NCBI RefSeq assembly: GCF_001522545.3
Contig: NC_031774.1
Span: 54,873,871-54,937,870 of the forward strand
Origin: Parus major
Lineage: Eukaryota > Chordata > Aves > Passeriformes > Paridae
Length of the DNA: 64,000 nt
Direction: 5' to 3'
Shown here: piece after piece, positions 38,760 through 52,600 of the stretch
Layout of the letters: every line of letters begins with the position of its first letter
Numbering within the stretch: the stretch's first letter is position 1
Notes under the pieces: model-generated
Told to the model about the DNA's origin: nothing
The model's database searches: none
The model's input: only the letters and a program-made list of their open reading frames with translations
Translations under genes and position numbers: made by a program

Positions 38760-39510
38760 CTGTGGCATTTAGGATATGCTACATTCAATGTTGCACAATT
38801 TAAGGCATATTTCTGGGGAATTAAGCAGTGGAATTTTCTTGGTCTTCCTTTCACTACTAATGTACCTGTAGAAGCCCATCCTGTTGATCTTCCCATCATC
38901 ACCAGCTATCAGCTCACACCCAGTTTTGGCTTTCTTAATCCCATCCTGTGTAGCTCTGCACTGCTCCTTGATTTCCTGTCCCCGCTTCCCCCTGTTATGT
39001 GTTTTTTTATGTGTGAGTTAGTCAGTAGTTCTCTGTACACCCTGGCTTCATGAACTGCCTTCTTAACCTCCTGCATGACAGTAGGGATCATGTCTGGATC
39101 ATGCCTGGGGTTTGAGGAGACAGCCCTTGAAGATCATCCACCCTAAATGTCCCTTGACTCTTCACAGCAATATCCCATGGCAAGCTACTTGCTAGTTTCC
39201 TCAGCAAGCCAAAGTCTGGTGTTCTGAGCCCAGGATCCTTTTTCTGCTGCTCACCTATCTCTGCTTTCTCATGGTCTTAAATTCTACCACTTCTTGTTCT
39301 CTCCAAGGCTTCCATTGACCATCACAACCCCAACCATTTCTCCCTTGCTTGTGAGTAGCAAATCAATCAGAGCACTCCCCTACTCAGCATGGCCAGCACC
39401 TGTGTTGAGAAATCATCCTGGACCCTGACTCCAGAAATCTGCATTTCTTGCCCTACTGTGTTTCCTGCTCAGCAGATTTTAGATCAGGCAGTAAATATTA
39501 ACAAAACTAG
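38760..39510 (-). mobile_element. CR1 relic, endonuclease-to-RT region
   Basis: On the minus strand, conceptual readings with several stops give segments matching the part of CR1 ORF2 between endonuclease and RT: a piece like NTVGQEMQISGVRVQDDFST, then LERTRSG and DHEKAE, then LRTPDFGLLRKLASSLPWDI. These correspond to the SDHE and DFGLFR..PWD landmarks of CR1. It is old and strongly diverged, so both boundaries are approximate. This 5' part of CR1 is seldom kept in birds. Confidence 0.65.
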
Positions 39511-40923
39511 AGCTTGAGGCAGTGACACTTTTTCCACGAGTGAGATAAGGCTTCATCTTTTTTGTATTTTTGGCCAGGTGAGCTGTAGCAAATGCTTACC
39601 CTGTGTTGGCCTTCCCTCTGCACCTGGCCATCAGAATTCCATCCATCTGGGCTGCTCCTGCCTGTGCAGAGCATAACTGTCCTTCACATCTCACCCTCCT
39701 CCTTCTAAAATGCACATTTCCACCCATCACAGCTGTTAGAGCTCTTACGGCGCATAAGTACGAGGGAGCAATGGGTGGGTCAGTACCCTGCCTATCCAGC
39801 TCCAACATCCTGTGAATACTGTGTCTCCCAATCCAATCAATATGGAGATCCAGGCATCATCTCAAGATGACTTGCTGAAACACCTAAATTAGATGGTGCA
39901 CCTTCATCTCTTGGTTATTACTCTGAAAAATGATAATAATAGCCTTGGGGCAAGTCTTTAATCCACAATCCCCACACATCCCATTATAGTTACAAACACG
40001 TTATGCATACTCTGTCAGGTCCAGTAGAAAGAATATCTATTCTTCTCCAATGTTGTAAAGACAGATGAACAATGGAAGTCCTCTCAAAGATCTGGCTTCC
40101 TTTTCATTCAGAAAGTCAAGGACTTCCCTGCTTGTCCACATAAGGTCATGGTTAATGTGCTTTTGTTGGCTTCATATAGGAGAGAAAAAAGGGAGGAGCC
40201 ACACAGAAGGGAGCCCATTTGAGGTCAGACCTCATCAGGACCAGCAGACTTGGGAATTTGTGTCCAGATGTGACTTGTTTGTGTTTGTTTCTGCTGTATT
40301 CAAGGAAAGGGGGGAAAAGACTGTTTATTCTTCTGTAAATAAACAAGATCACAGGGAAAAATACATGACATTTATATGAGCTTTGTCTCTTCCAAATAGA
40401 AAGGCTGTGACAGGTGACAGCATACTTACAGCCTGTTCCTTGAGCCTTAGTATCATCTCTTTCACATGGAAGAAGAATTAGGGTAAGAACATCTTGAAAT
40501 TCTTCAAATTGCAGTTTCGTTTCTTTCCTTCAAGCTGTAAAAATCTCACTGCAGATATTTACAGTTCAGTTTAAGCAACGGGAGCTGTAACTAGTTTGTG
40601 GTCCTTCCAGTGCAGCCTCTTTAAAGGATGAAGATCTTAGTCCCAGCCAGCACAGGAGCACATATCACCAACACTTGGAAGCAGGATAATCCAGAAAGGA
40701 AGTCCAGATTTTAAGGAAATACAGACTGACAACCTCTCTTCCTGCAGCAAATCACTGCCTGATCCAGTTTCCAGTTTGACTGCTGCTCTGTTTTCTGCAG
40801 TACACCTGCAGGTAAAAAAGCAATACAAGCAACACACCCATTCCCAGGTGAGGAGCAAGTGAGTCGATGGTGCAGCCGTGTCTGTACAAAGGAGCTGCTA
40901 ATGGTTCTCTTTGAGTGGAAGAT

Positions 40924-40946
40924 GGTTGGTCGGTTGGTTGGTTTGG
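40924..40946 (+). repeat. (GGTT)n microsatellite
   Basis: GGTT units with one interruption (TCGG), about 23 bp in total. Confidence 0.85.
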
Positions 40947-43552
40947 CTTTGACAGGGTAAGGGAGACAAACCATAGAATAAACAGAAGCATCTTTAGAGT
41001 TCTTTCAGAGAGTGCTTTGGCTATCTGTGAGGGGAATTAAATGGATGAGCTAAAAAACTGTTTTTCCCCAGGCAGAGAGGAAACACTGGTGGGATCAGGA
41101 AACACGATGGCATCTCTAACTGCTGCACTAACCAGTGAACTAACACTGGTCTCACTAGAGCTTAGCACTACTAAAATGTCTCTATGATTCCAAGCAAAAA
41201 CAGACTAATACTGTTATTTTGCTGATGAAATGCTGGTTTTGGCCTGCACAGAAAAATGCGCTGTTCGGACTGCTTTGGTATTCAATGTATATCAGGTACT
41301 GGCCCCTAACAGGACAAGAAGAACAGTCTGAACCAGACAGATTGGAGACAGGGAACCTGCAGGACCCTCCAGGTCCTGCCATGCTGGCTCACAGAGAGCC
41401 TGCTGCTTCATAGGCTGCTGCTCCAAACACACCTGCAATACAAGTAAAATGGACTTGAGCTCACTTCACTTTTTTCCATACCTCAAGACACCCAGCTACA
41501 CATGGTCACCCCATATCCAGCTGCCTCCCCTTGCTACACTGCCCCCTTTCTCAAGCTGCAATGCCTGAATCTCCCAAGGACAGACTTTCCTTAATTAATC
41601 ATCAGGCAGACATTTTTTTTCTTTTCTCTGTCTCTTTTTCCATTTCTGAGTTGTGACGTTTCCTGCCAATGTTCTGCTTGGAATGAATTTCTACAACAGA
41701 GCCGTATAACTTCTGAAAATAGATACTTACACTGGAAAGCCTGACACACCCTATATGGAGCCTGTGAGTGGCAGAACCATAATCAAAAGAGAGTCAAGGC
41801 ACTAGGCTGTGCTAACAGCATTCAATTAAGCTCTGAGCAAAGCAGCCCTAAGAGAAGAAAGTAAATGGGAACTTTGTAAACGCCCCCAGGCTCTTTTCAT
41901 CACTCAGAGGCATTTCAGTTTCTTCTCTTTAGGGTGACCCTAGCTCAGGCAAGTTATTCTAATATAGCTGGTACATTCAGAACCCCTTGAAAAATAAAAA
42001 TTCTCGGAAATAGCCAACTGTCGTGATTTCCTGATATGAAACTGCGTGTAAAACCTATGGGGGAAAAAAGCCCGTAGTCATATGATATGTCTGAGCTCTG
42101 CCTATCATTAGCAAGGGTGAGTTTTTCAGGGTAAAATTCTCCTGGGCCAAATAACAGGAGAGTGATAAATAAAGCTTGTCAACTGCCCTTTCTGACTCAC
42201 TCTCTCCTGCTCAAGGGTGACTCACTGTCATGTGTGAAAGGCTGCCAGGTCTTGCTTACATGCTGAAACAAGCATGGGTTCTCTGTATTAGACACATATA
42301 ACCTCAGAAAAAGCAGACGCTTGCTGCTGAGAAGACAGCCCTAGAAAGGATTCTGCTGACTAAAGGACCTGAACTTCAAGGTATTTCTCAACACTTTCTG
42401 AAAAGTTCAAGGTTGTTGTCAGATTACCACAGAAAACTTAGATGCAAAGCCATGGTTGAGGACTTGGCTGGTGAGTGCAGTGTTTTAAACCACAGCTTAT
42501 GGACATGAGGGTTTACCCAGGTAACTCCTATGGGGTGAGCCAGCCAGCATGTTCTAGGTGCAGACAGGAGTAACCGAGACCCTGCCTGGTCTAGAGTTGC
42601 CTTTTGTCCAAGGAAAATGGCATGAAAAAAGCGATCCCCTGTTGCTCACTATTTCATGAGGCTGCTCCCTCAAGGAGCCTGTGAGGAGCCTGCCTTGAAT
42701 CTGTAGAGGGACAAACAAATCACGTTGAACATCATCTCTGAGTGTGAGTAACTCATTGACTGTTCCTGAGCAGCACCAGCAGCTGCTCAGCACTCCCTCC
42801 TCTCTGCAGTGACAACGACCTTGCAGGTCAGTGGCCATGCACAAAAAGCTTGTTTGCACCCAGGAGCTTTGGTGCCTACGTGAGTGTGTGCCCCACCCTT
42901 TGGTCTTCTCCTGTCATCCCAGGCCCACCACCGGCCAAGTGCGCAACTCTGTGAAATCTCTGCCGCAGGCACTAATAACAAATCCCAGTTATTAGCACAT
43001 ACCACAGTCTGCATTGCCCTGAAGACAGGTGGCAAAGGACACCTTGCCCTTGTACTCTTTCGAAGGCTCCTTGCACTGTCTGTTGCCGAGCTGTGACAAA
43101 GCAAGGTGCTTTCACAAGGACGAGCGTGCTGGGATGTCAAACCCACAGGTCCCGGAGGGCCCCGTGCTGCAGCTAGAGGGACACAGCTACACCTGTCCTT
43201 CAGCACACAGAGGACTCCTAATGCAGGAACTGACAGGTTTCTCCCAGGACTAAGAGGGGAAGATGTTCCATAGCCTTCCTCAGCTCCAGGTATTGGCCAA
43301 CATCTTGCTGCATCATGTAGGGAAACCATGCTGCCACAGGGCAGTGATACCTCAGCTGCCTCCTGCGTGTTCCGCCAGGCGTGCACCGTCCAGGAGTCAC
43401 CCATGCAGCTGGGAAAGCCACTTGCACGTGCTTTGACCTTGAAAAACTGCAGCTAAAGCCCCATCTTAAGGTCTCACCACCATTTTTCAGATCATATTAT
43501 ATCTAACCTGCCTGCCAAAATGAAGGTATAACCTAGAAATGTTAATTTTGAA

Positions 43553-43657
43553 TAGAATCACAGAATGGTTTGGGTTGGAACAGACCTTTAAGATCATCTA
43601 GTTCCAACTCCCCTGCCAAGGGCAAGGACACCTTGCACTAGACCAGGTTGCTCAGAG
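43553..43657 (-). mobile_element. CR1 3' fragment (about 105 bp)
   Basis: The plus strand reads TAGAATCACAGAATGGTTTG, then GGTTGGAACAGACCTTTAAG, ATCATCTAGTTCCAACTCCC and 'GACCAGGTTGCTCAGAG'. It is the extreme CR1 3' end in reverse. Confidence 0.93.
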
Positions 43658-46600
43658 AATAAAGAGTGTACCATCATTTATATGAGGAAGATACAGAAGC
43701 CACACACAGTTCTAAATATATCTTTTATATTTATTCTCCTCTGGGAGAAGGTTTGCATCATCTAAAATTTCGAAGAGGTTATTTTAAATATTTTTGCTGT
43801 GTACCAGAACAGATGTCTAATGAAAAGCTTGAAGAGAAGCTGCAGGCCACAACAGCCTCATCCAATGGCAAAAGGACTTACCTGACACATGGAAAATAAG
43901 CCTGGGCCACAATGCTACTTAGGCATTTAATATCACATGTGCCAGTCTAAGTGAGAAGACTAAGTATTAGCTGTGAACCTGCACTCCAGGTGTCTGTCTC
44001 AATAAGTGCAGGGCCATCCCACAGAAGTGATCCAGTCCCTGGACTATTGGTTACTCCAGAAGAAGTACATTTCTCATCATAATTACGCTGCAGATTTTTG
44101 TTCTTTTAAAAACCAAACCACATATTGCAAGGGTAAAAATATTCTTTTTATCCAGAATTCATGTATTTTGCTGAAAAATTTCCAAACTAGCACTAATGTG
44201 TCAAATTTCTCTCTTTAGCAATGATGAAATATTATACCTGTGGTTTTCTTCCAGTGTTTAATCATCCATTATTTTTCCATTTGTTTTTATCAGCTATGAC
44301 CAAGTTTTAGTTTTCATCCATTTAGATTTCATCCTAAATTTTGCTTGCTAAAATTTCCATGCTAATACTTTAGCATTTGGCAAGTACAGATAGTTTTACA
44401 GGTAAAATAGTCATAATTAAGGTTAATTCTATACAAGAAAAAAAAATAGGGAAAAAAAAAAAAAAGTGAACATAATTTATTAGAGATTTTGGAATAGCTT
44501 CCTTCAGAAGCAAAATGTCACCAACTTTTTGGCTCCACTAAGTCATGTCTCCTGGTTGTTTTTCAAACTCTTTAGAAAAACAGGGTTGACATTGAAATCA
44601 ATAATCATATTCATCTGCAGGTGTCAAAGCAGTTGTCAAAATCAGCCAGGAAAATAATCTCAGAAATGGCCCAATGAAAGTATTAAGATGAAGGACCAGG
44701 AACTACAGCTTAGATCTCCAGTCTCTTGTGTGTCAAAGTCCCCCAACTTTGACAAATGAGTTAAGCTGCAATTTTAAAGTGATTTACTGAGCAAAGTGAA
44801 ACCATGCTGTCACACAGAGCCACTGATGATTGCAGTCACCTTCTCCATTGCTCCTTGGAGCACAGTGCTGCCACTGCTTAGCCTTCCTCTGAAGGCTTCT
44901 CAGGGTGGCAAACTGAAGTCATCCATCAGGATAGAGGAACCACTCATCCTTGTTCTTGTTCTTCCTCTTCCTCTTCTCCTCCATTGGTCCATGGGGTGTG
45001 CTCATCCAAGAATTTAACTCACTACAATGAGCTCCAGTGATGCCCACCCTGTTAGAAAACATCATGTTAATCTGCCTGACACAATGAAGGAAAAAAATAC
45101 AGGAGAGAGGAGTACAGGTTTGGAATGTTTCCTAGGCAAACCTGCAATGAACCTTGCCTCCTTTAGCAGAGAATGCCTGCTCTGCCCCAGGGGAAAACAA
45201 ATAACCGTGCTTGTGCTCTCAGCACCTTGAAAACCCATTGTGTTTGTGTCTGGAGTGAGCATGCACACAGCAGAGATTGCAGACATCCCAGTGGAGCTCC
45301 CTGAGAGTTTGCTTCCTTTGCATACCAATTACATGACTCTGTGCATAATGCATAAAGCCAAGATGCTCAGGATGCACACAATGATCCCAGAACATGCACA
45401 GAACAATTACAGGAGCGTTTGCAGCAAATTTCATGCTCTCAAGAAATACCAGACTCACTGGTCATGTGCTGGAGACATATCCAGAGATTTTGCATGTGCA
45501 GTGCTGTAGCATTCATGAAGGCAATTCTGAATTTCTCATTTCCATTCAAAGGAAGACTTAAATCTTAAAAGGAGCTTTCCATACACTTTAACAGAGCAAA
45601 ACTGATTTACTGTAGTAGTCCTGAGTTATTGCATTTAAAAGTACTGCAGCAATACTGCTGTTAACCACAGCTGGATGGGAAATGGAATTCCTCTCCTGTG
45701 GCATACACAGGCTTGGAACATTTTGTGTTTATCATTAATCAGAGAAAAGGTTCTGTTTCTATTACCATCAAAACTGCATATTTAATGTACAATGTAGTAA
45801 CAAAATTACTTTTTTGGAATAAAGTACATCAGTAATTTCAGATCAGAACATTATTAAAAACTAAAAGTCAGAAAGACTGAAGAAGTTGGAATGAACCATA
45901 AGCAAAGAAACAAACCCCATTTTGACTCTCAGAAGTTTTGACTAATTTCTTCTCAAGCTTATGTTAAGGCATATTTCCTTTCCACAGAAAACTTACGATT
46001 TTTAAACAAGCACTACAATTGGTGGTAGGTGTTTTGCCATTGGAAAACCAAAAGAACTGTCCCTGCAAGCTTCAGGCTCTCTCACGCCTCTCAGAACCCA
46101 CACTCCTGTTCCTCATGTGCAGACCAAATTCTCAGTCTAGTGGTCCCCCTCCCAGTGAGAAAGGTTTAGGTTTTATCTTTCCTCATAGCACTACCAAATC
46201 CATGCATGGACCAGTGTAGATTTGAAAGCACTGTTTGTTTTAAAAGTATGCAGATAGATGAAGCTAGAAACAGAGTGAGCTCAGATGGATTCCATCTTGC
46301 TCAGCTCTGAACAGTTTGGCTTAGTCTTGGCTAGTCTAACCTGAGATCACCACCCAGTTTCCCTCAATAATCAATGGCAAGAGACTGATGGGATGAGTGA
46401 CTCTCTGGGGGTTCCTATCACACACATCTGTCTCAAGAGGCAACAATTCACCCTCTGGCTTCTTTATCCCACAGTGGCTGTTGAGGCAGCTGAAGGCATG
46501 GTCTGACTGGACAGAGAGTGTTTAGGCAGCTGCAGGTAGACAAGATGATCCCCACCCTGAATGACAGCATTATTATCACAGAAAATATCACTCCCCAAAC

Positions 46601-49600
46601 ACCAACTCATTGCATATCTCCTCCAAGTGTCTGCTTGCCAATTAAAAAAACAAAATCTGGCTTTTCACTCCTATGTAATGTTTGTCATCCCTGGTATAAA
46701 CTGAATTAACTCCCTACATATCTGATCTCTACCAAGTCTGTTCTTGAAAAGATGGCATCCCTGGGACTACTGGGTATCCTTGGAATTGAATCCACAGTTC
46801 CACTCTTTCAAGGAAAAGCTTCCCAGTTTATGAAGTACAAGGTATCATTTGGGCCCAGATATTCTGCATTGATTCTGCTGAAGCCTGCTACATGGCAAGT
46901 CTCACAAATGGCTGATGGAGCTGTATGTGGCAGGCCAGAAGAGCTCATTGACATCTAGAAATGTCACCAAAGGCAATGAAAATGAAAGACCGTAAATTTT
47001 TTTACCTACTGAGATGAAATGATGAGAAGAAATGTGTAGAGCCGACTTCCCAGAGGAACCTCAGGCTGTGGTGGGAACTGTCTGGAGTCCAAGAGCCACC
47101 AAGGGACTGAAACTCCCTAGCTTAGGGCTCCAAGGGGAAAAGATTTGAGCTGAAGGGCAAAGAGATGGTATTTTACAGAGACATCTAGGCTCTGGAGGTA
47201 AAATGTTATTCTATGCAATCTGCCCTACAAATAAACTACTGGGGGAAGCAAAAACAAAGGAGCATTTAGGTGTATGTGCAAGGGAGGGACACGCTCTGGG
47301 CTGACATTCAGTCACACTCTCTGTTTATCTTTGTGACTTTTTTACCTCAAAGAAGCTCAGATCTTTGTGCAATGATGTTTTTCTCCTAAGGCAGCAAACA
47401 AGAGCACAAAATTAATAGCAGCAGTCGTCCTTTCAGTTCTCTGAACAGAGCATTGAATATGACTCACGGGGCTATGCCAAGCTGGCATTCCACCAGGGCA
47501 ATAAAGTCATTGCTGGTAGATCCTCATTAACAGCACGCAGAGACCCACTGTCCAAGAGAAAGAGGGGACTTCTGCATTGCCTCAGAAGAAGAAAATGCAA
47601 AATATTGTATGGCTGAGTTAATTAGATCTGACAGAGAACAAAGCTGGTTGTGATGAGCAGGCAAGGCTCCCCTGCTATGCTATCTAGACTGAGGTCTCTG
47701 CATGGGCCCCTCAAAAGTGGTCAGTGCTGATCTAACCCAGTTACCACTGAAGTCAATAAAAAAACCTCTTCCTAACATCACTGGAAGAGCAACAAGCAGA
47801 GTTATTTGGGGCACAAAGCCAGGACAACACTGAGACAATAAACTTGAAAACCAGGAAGGAGGTGCCTGATGTATCTCCAAGAAGAAATACAAAACATGCC
47901 CAAGAACAACAAAGGGCCTTTGTTAAAGAAGCAGCAATTTGCCCAGTGGAAGCCAAAGAGATGCTGTCGCCACCCACTTGAGCCCCAGACGGTCACACAA
48001 AGCCAATTGACCATCGTGGAGGTGGCCATTAAGCAGAGGGTGATGCACACATCCCATTCAATTCTCCTGGAGATGGCACAACTCACCCTCATGGGAATGC
48101 AAGCACGTTTTCCCTGCTAACCTACAGATCCCCAGAGCTCTGGCTTGGTCCTGCCAGATGCATAGGAGCTGTCTCCACATCAGCTCACCAGCTCCTGGTG
48201 TGTCCCTTACCTTCCTGATAGCTTCAAGTGGTCCAGACCTTGGTCCCCAGCTGCCAGAAATATCAATGCAGAGCTGTCCATGAGGACAATACCTTTCAGC
48301 CCTTTAGCTCCGTTTAGCATCCCTGGACATCAATTTACTGATTTTTTGATCAAGAAAATCACGTATCTCCATACCTGGCTCCCACCAGCCACAATCCTGC
48401 TGATACTTCACATATATACAAGGGAAAAGAGGCCTGACTCTGCATGCACAGCATGGCCCTTTGCCAAAGAAAACTCCCAAAACAACTCCAGTGACTTGGG
48501 TTCCTTATGGATTCTGGTAAAGCACAACATTCTGTCTTCAGAGTACTGGAGAAGAGAAACCCAAAGTGACCCCAGGTTCTTAAACCTAAATCTGAAACCC
48601 AGATTCTTCTTGCAACATTATACAGCTGGTGTGGTGTCTGGGAACTAAGCTCCTAGTTTAGCAGAGAAACCTATGTAGAAGCCAAGAACAGAAAACAACA
48701 CTAATAATTAGAGACAAAGAAGGCCAAGGGTCTTCACCCTTCTTTCTCCCAGTGCTTTCTTCCCTGAGGTGAGGCATTAAGCCAAAAGACCTGAGTGAAG
48801 TAAAGTTTCCTAAAATAAGTATTGAACTAGAAGGCACCTCCCATGTCTAGGGCACAGTTGCTAATTAGGAAAATACAGAAAAGGGTCAGGAAAACATCCT
48901 GGAGCAACAAGCTTCAGGACAGGACTTTTAAGAAGTTTGAAAGAATGAGCAAAAAGCATCATGGCTTCTAGTAACAAAACAATATTTATTATAGAATTGA
49001 CATAGAAATATTGATTTCTCAGAGCTGAGAAGGGGCTGGGGTGAGTTCATGCATAAAAGAAAGGAGGCCAGCACAACCCTGTTTGCCCCATTGATGCAGC
49101 TGTGGGAACACTCTGTATTCTTCCCATCGTGACAAATACCCATAAGGAAACTGGCATTACAGAAAGGTTGCACAATCCTCATAACTTAAAAGGAGAAAGC
49201 CAGACACACCTATTCCTTCCTTAGCATTGGAGGCACAAAAGGACTAATGCTAACACATACAAATAACAGGTCTGCAGGAATTCTCAAATTCCAGTCTGGA
49301 ATAGTGTCATGATAGGATTTTAATGCTGCATTTTACAAACAATTTAAGTGTTTAAGCTGAAGATGATCTCCACCTAAGCATCCCTTTTTACAATTTCAGG
49401 GATAACACTCCAGTGAAATATCAATAATTTCACGTGAACACATAGACATTTGGCAGATCTGGCAGGGAAAGCACTTGACCAACATAGTATAAGATTTCAG
49501 TGAAATGTTGCTATGGTAAATTGGAATGACAAGTAGCAGCTTCAACACCACCATGAACCCACAGCTGGGTTATAAAGAAATACAGCAAAACTGGGGGTGA

Positions 49601-52600
49601 TACACTGTTAAGAGTCTTTTTAATCTAAACATTTTTATGTTAAAAAATAACTCATCAAAAGTAACCTTCCCCACAGTTTCCATTTCATCCAAATCCATGT
49701 GTGCTCAAAAAATTCATAACTATCTTTTAATTAAGAGTGTTAACCAGTTCTGTCCTTTAGCTCTTGTACTTGGCTGTTCATAATGGTCTGGGAGGATCCA
49801 GATAACATTTAAGGCTGGAATGAGTCAGCCTGGAAAAGATTATGTTTATATAATTGCAGCATGGTATGGGAAGTGCCCTATATTATAACAGGCTCAGCAT
49901 TAGCCTAACTCTGAAGGCAGCTGTAGTCAGCCACCCTGCTATGAGTAACTCAGTGAGCCCTCTCCTCACACCATGAGGACTTTAAAAACACAGCTCTTTT
50001 ACAGCCTGTGTCTTTCCACATCCTGGACATCAACAGCCCAACCCAACCCAGCTTCCAACCCCCACTGTGATGGAAAGATTTAAGAACACTGTTTCATGCT
50101 GCTGGTTTTTCACCACTAGGTCTCTTGCTTGTCTCAATCATTCCCTCTCACCAGGCAATAGGAGTGGCTGAGGAGGCAGCAGAGCTAACTGGATGTTTTA
50201 ACCCAGTTAACCCAGCTGTTAACCCAGCTGCATCCAGCTCTTGAATCCAAGTTATTGCAGTAAACTCCTCCAACAGATTCTGATAAGCACAGACATTAGG
50301 GCCACCCAATAAGTAATGCAATGCTGTCATGACCCTCCCTGTCCAACCAGAGAGAAGGCTGACTCTGCCCATCAGGATTTGGGAGCAAGAATTTGGCAGA
50401 GAAGGCAGCTCCCACAGTGCCTGGTGAAGAGCTGAAACATTCTTATTCTGTGTCCAGCACTTGGTGGTGTGGGACACACTATAATGGAAGCCCTGCTGGG
50501 ACAGCAGTTTCAGCCTCCATCGTTTCCTGGGTTACCTTCTCCTCTTGATTACAAAGAAACCCAGGTTCCCCTACCCCAGCCAGGAGCAAGGCTGCCTGGA
50601 GCAGCACTGCAGGAAGGCAGGTGCATGTTTGTGACTCCTCTGAGGGACCAGCAGCAGTTTCACACCAACTGACTGAAAGTTCTCGTGACACTGCTCTGAG
50701 AGGATGCCAAGGGGCTGGAGTGCTGTGTGGGGACTGCTCCTTTGTACTGCCAGGGGAAGGAAACATTGTGTGAGAACATGAATGGCTGAGGAAAGAGTCC
50801 CTAACACTAACACAGTGTATGATTTCTCTGTCATTACATTTTCCTTCCATTAACCATTTTTGGTGGTGCTTAGTTGCTGGCCAGGGTTAAACCACACCAT
50901 CCTCATCACCTGTTAAAAATCCCCTTTTTCTTGTCCTCATCATTCCCTTAGTTTCTCTCCCTTTTTAAACATCCTCTCTTCCTCTCCTCATCTACCACAC
51001 TTCTTCAGGTTCTTTTTAAATCTCACTATCAGTTTGTCTCCCATTTCAGCCCATGGCTGGGACCATCACTGCTGAAGCCTGGCTAGTCTCCTCCACTCTG
51101 AAATAGCCATGCACCACCTTCCCCACTCAGAGGTGGGATTCTGCACTTCTAATGCCCAAGAACAGCCCCTTCTTACCTCTGCTCCCTGCACTTGCTGCCC
51201 TTCAGCTACATTGTCTCCCTCCCTTGCTAGACTTGTCTTTTTGCTATCTCGGACTTGGCATAAGGGGAGATTTATGCAGGCATAAATGGCAACCAGCAGG
51301 CACACAGTGTTTCACTTTCAAGTTTGAGTTAAGTGGAGGTGGCAGGGGTAAGATTCAGGGCTGCGCTGATTTTTGCCCTGCTGACTTTCATGTCGAGCTC
51401 ATTAAAGTTTTCTGCTCCATGTACTCAGCAACAATTCTCTATACCAGGAAAGCTACAGCTTTCCATTCTGGTATCCAGAGCTCTGCTGCAATCCATTGTG
51501 GCCAAATCAGTTGTCAGCAGCTCACCAGAAACACTTTTGGAATTGGTTATGAGATGAGACAGAGCTGCAGGAAGATCAGAACACTTCTCTAGCTCATGGT
51601 CCCATAGGTCTCTGTGACTCCTTGGCTCACAAGACATTTATTGTCCTGGGTATTCACTCGTGTCGTGCAACAGAGACCTTGACCCTGGGCTACTGAGGCC
51701 CCTGACAGAGTCCCCAGAAGGGACTGGCTTGCTTTGCACTGGCCATGTGGTGCTGCTTTGCCATGCCTTGTCTGAGGATGAGGACACAGTATGCCTTGGC
51801 AAGGTAGGCACCCCTAACTTCACAACACGTCTTCTCTAAAATATCTTTTTAAAGTTATTTTTAAAACAAAAAGGAAACAGTGTTTTCAGGAAAGAGGCTC
51901 TGGACAGTAGGGATGCAGGAAGAGTGAGTGCCCCTGAGGAGTTAGTGTGGATTTCAGGGATCCAAACCAACATGCTGGCTGACACCACCACAAAGGAATC
52001 CCTCTGGAGCATGGCTGGATTCAGATGCTTCCAGAGCAGCTGGGCAGTGCTGGTGGGGCCACAGGGGCTGAGGCTTGGGCCCAGACAGTCTTTCTTGCCC
52101 CACACAATGTATAAGCTTCATGCCCACAGCCTGTCAGGCTGCTGTCTTTGATCCTGCATAGTTTATGAGCCCTTCCTGAAGCCGGCATGAAAGCCCTGGG
52201 GGTAGGGATCCCCAGGGCTGCCTTTGTCACCGGCAGCCTGGAGCTGTGGGTCTGGCTTTCCAGAGTCACCACTTACTGCTCTTCAAAAAGGCCCACGAAG
52301 CGCTTTTGGGACCGCCTCTAAACAGGACTGGCTGACACTGCAAGCCTGTATTTTAAACCAATTCAGATCAAACACTAAGGAAATTCCAAACGAAAGAGCT
52401 TTCTATTTCCTCTGCTTCCCCTCTAATCCACCCGGCTGTCTGCAGGTTCCTGGGAGTGATGCTGGCCTAAAAGCTTCCAGCCTCTTCTCACACGCAGGAG
52501 AGTTGGTTTTATCTGCCCTTCCCTGATGGGCTCCAGCTCTAAAGCTGCCCAACCCTTCCTTAATAAATTGGAACAATTACTCTGGGCTTCTCAAGGGTAA

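Larger units (their letters stand above)
33874..43552. other. Gene-free stretch, with two splice-bounded blocks
   Basis: No recognisable protein-coding exon. At 36047-36207 and 36311-36468 there are two exon-sized blocks flanked by AG acceptors and GTGAGT donors. They do not join into one open frame. A 188-codon open frame at 36208-36774 has no recognisable product. A decayed CR1 (38760-39510) is listed separately. Confidence 0.5.

Noticed and set aside
42787..43404. 205-codon minus-strand open frame
   Set aside because: It lies in a locally GC-richer stretch, has overlapping open frames on the other strand and no recognisable domain. I see no promoter or CpG island.
50194..50231. Telomere-like repeat
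   Set aside because: The repeated word is GTTAACCCAG, not TTAGGG, and only three imperfect copies occur.
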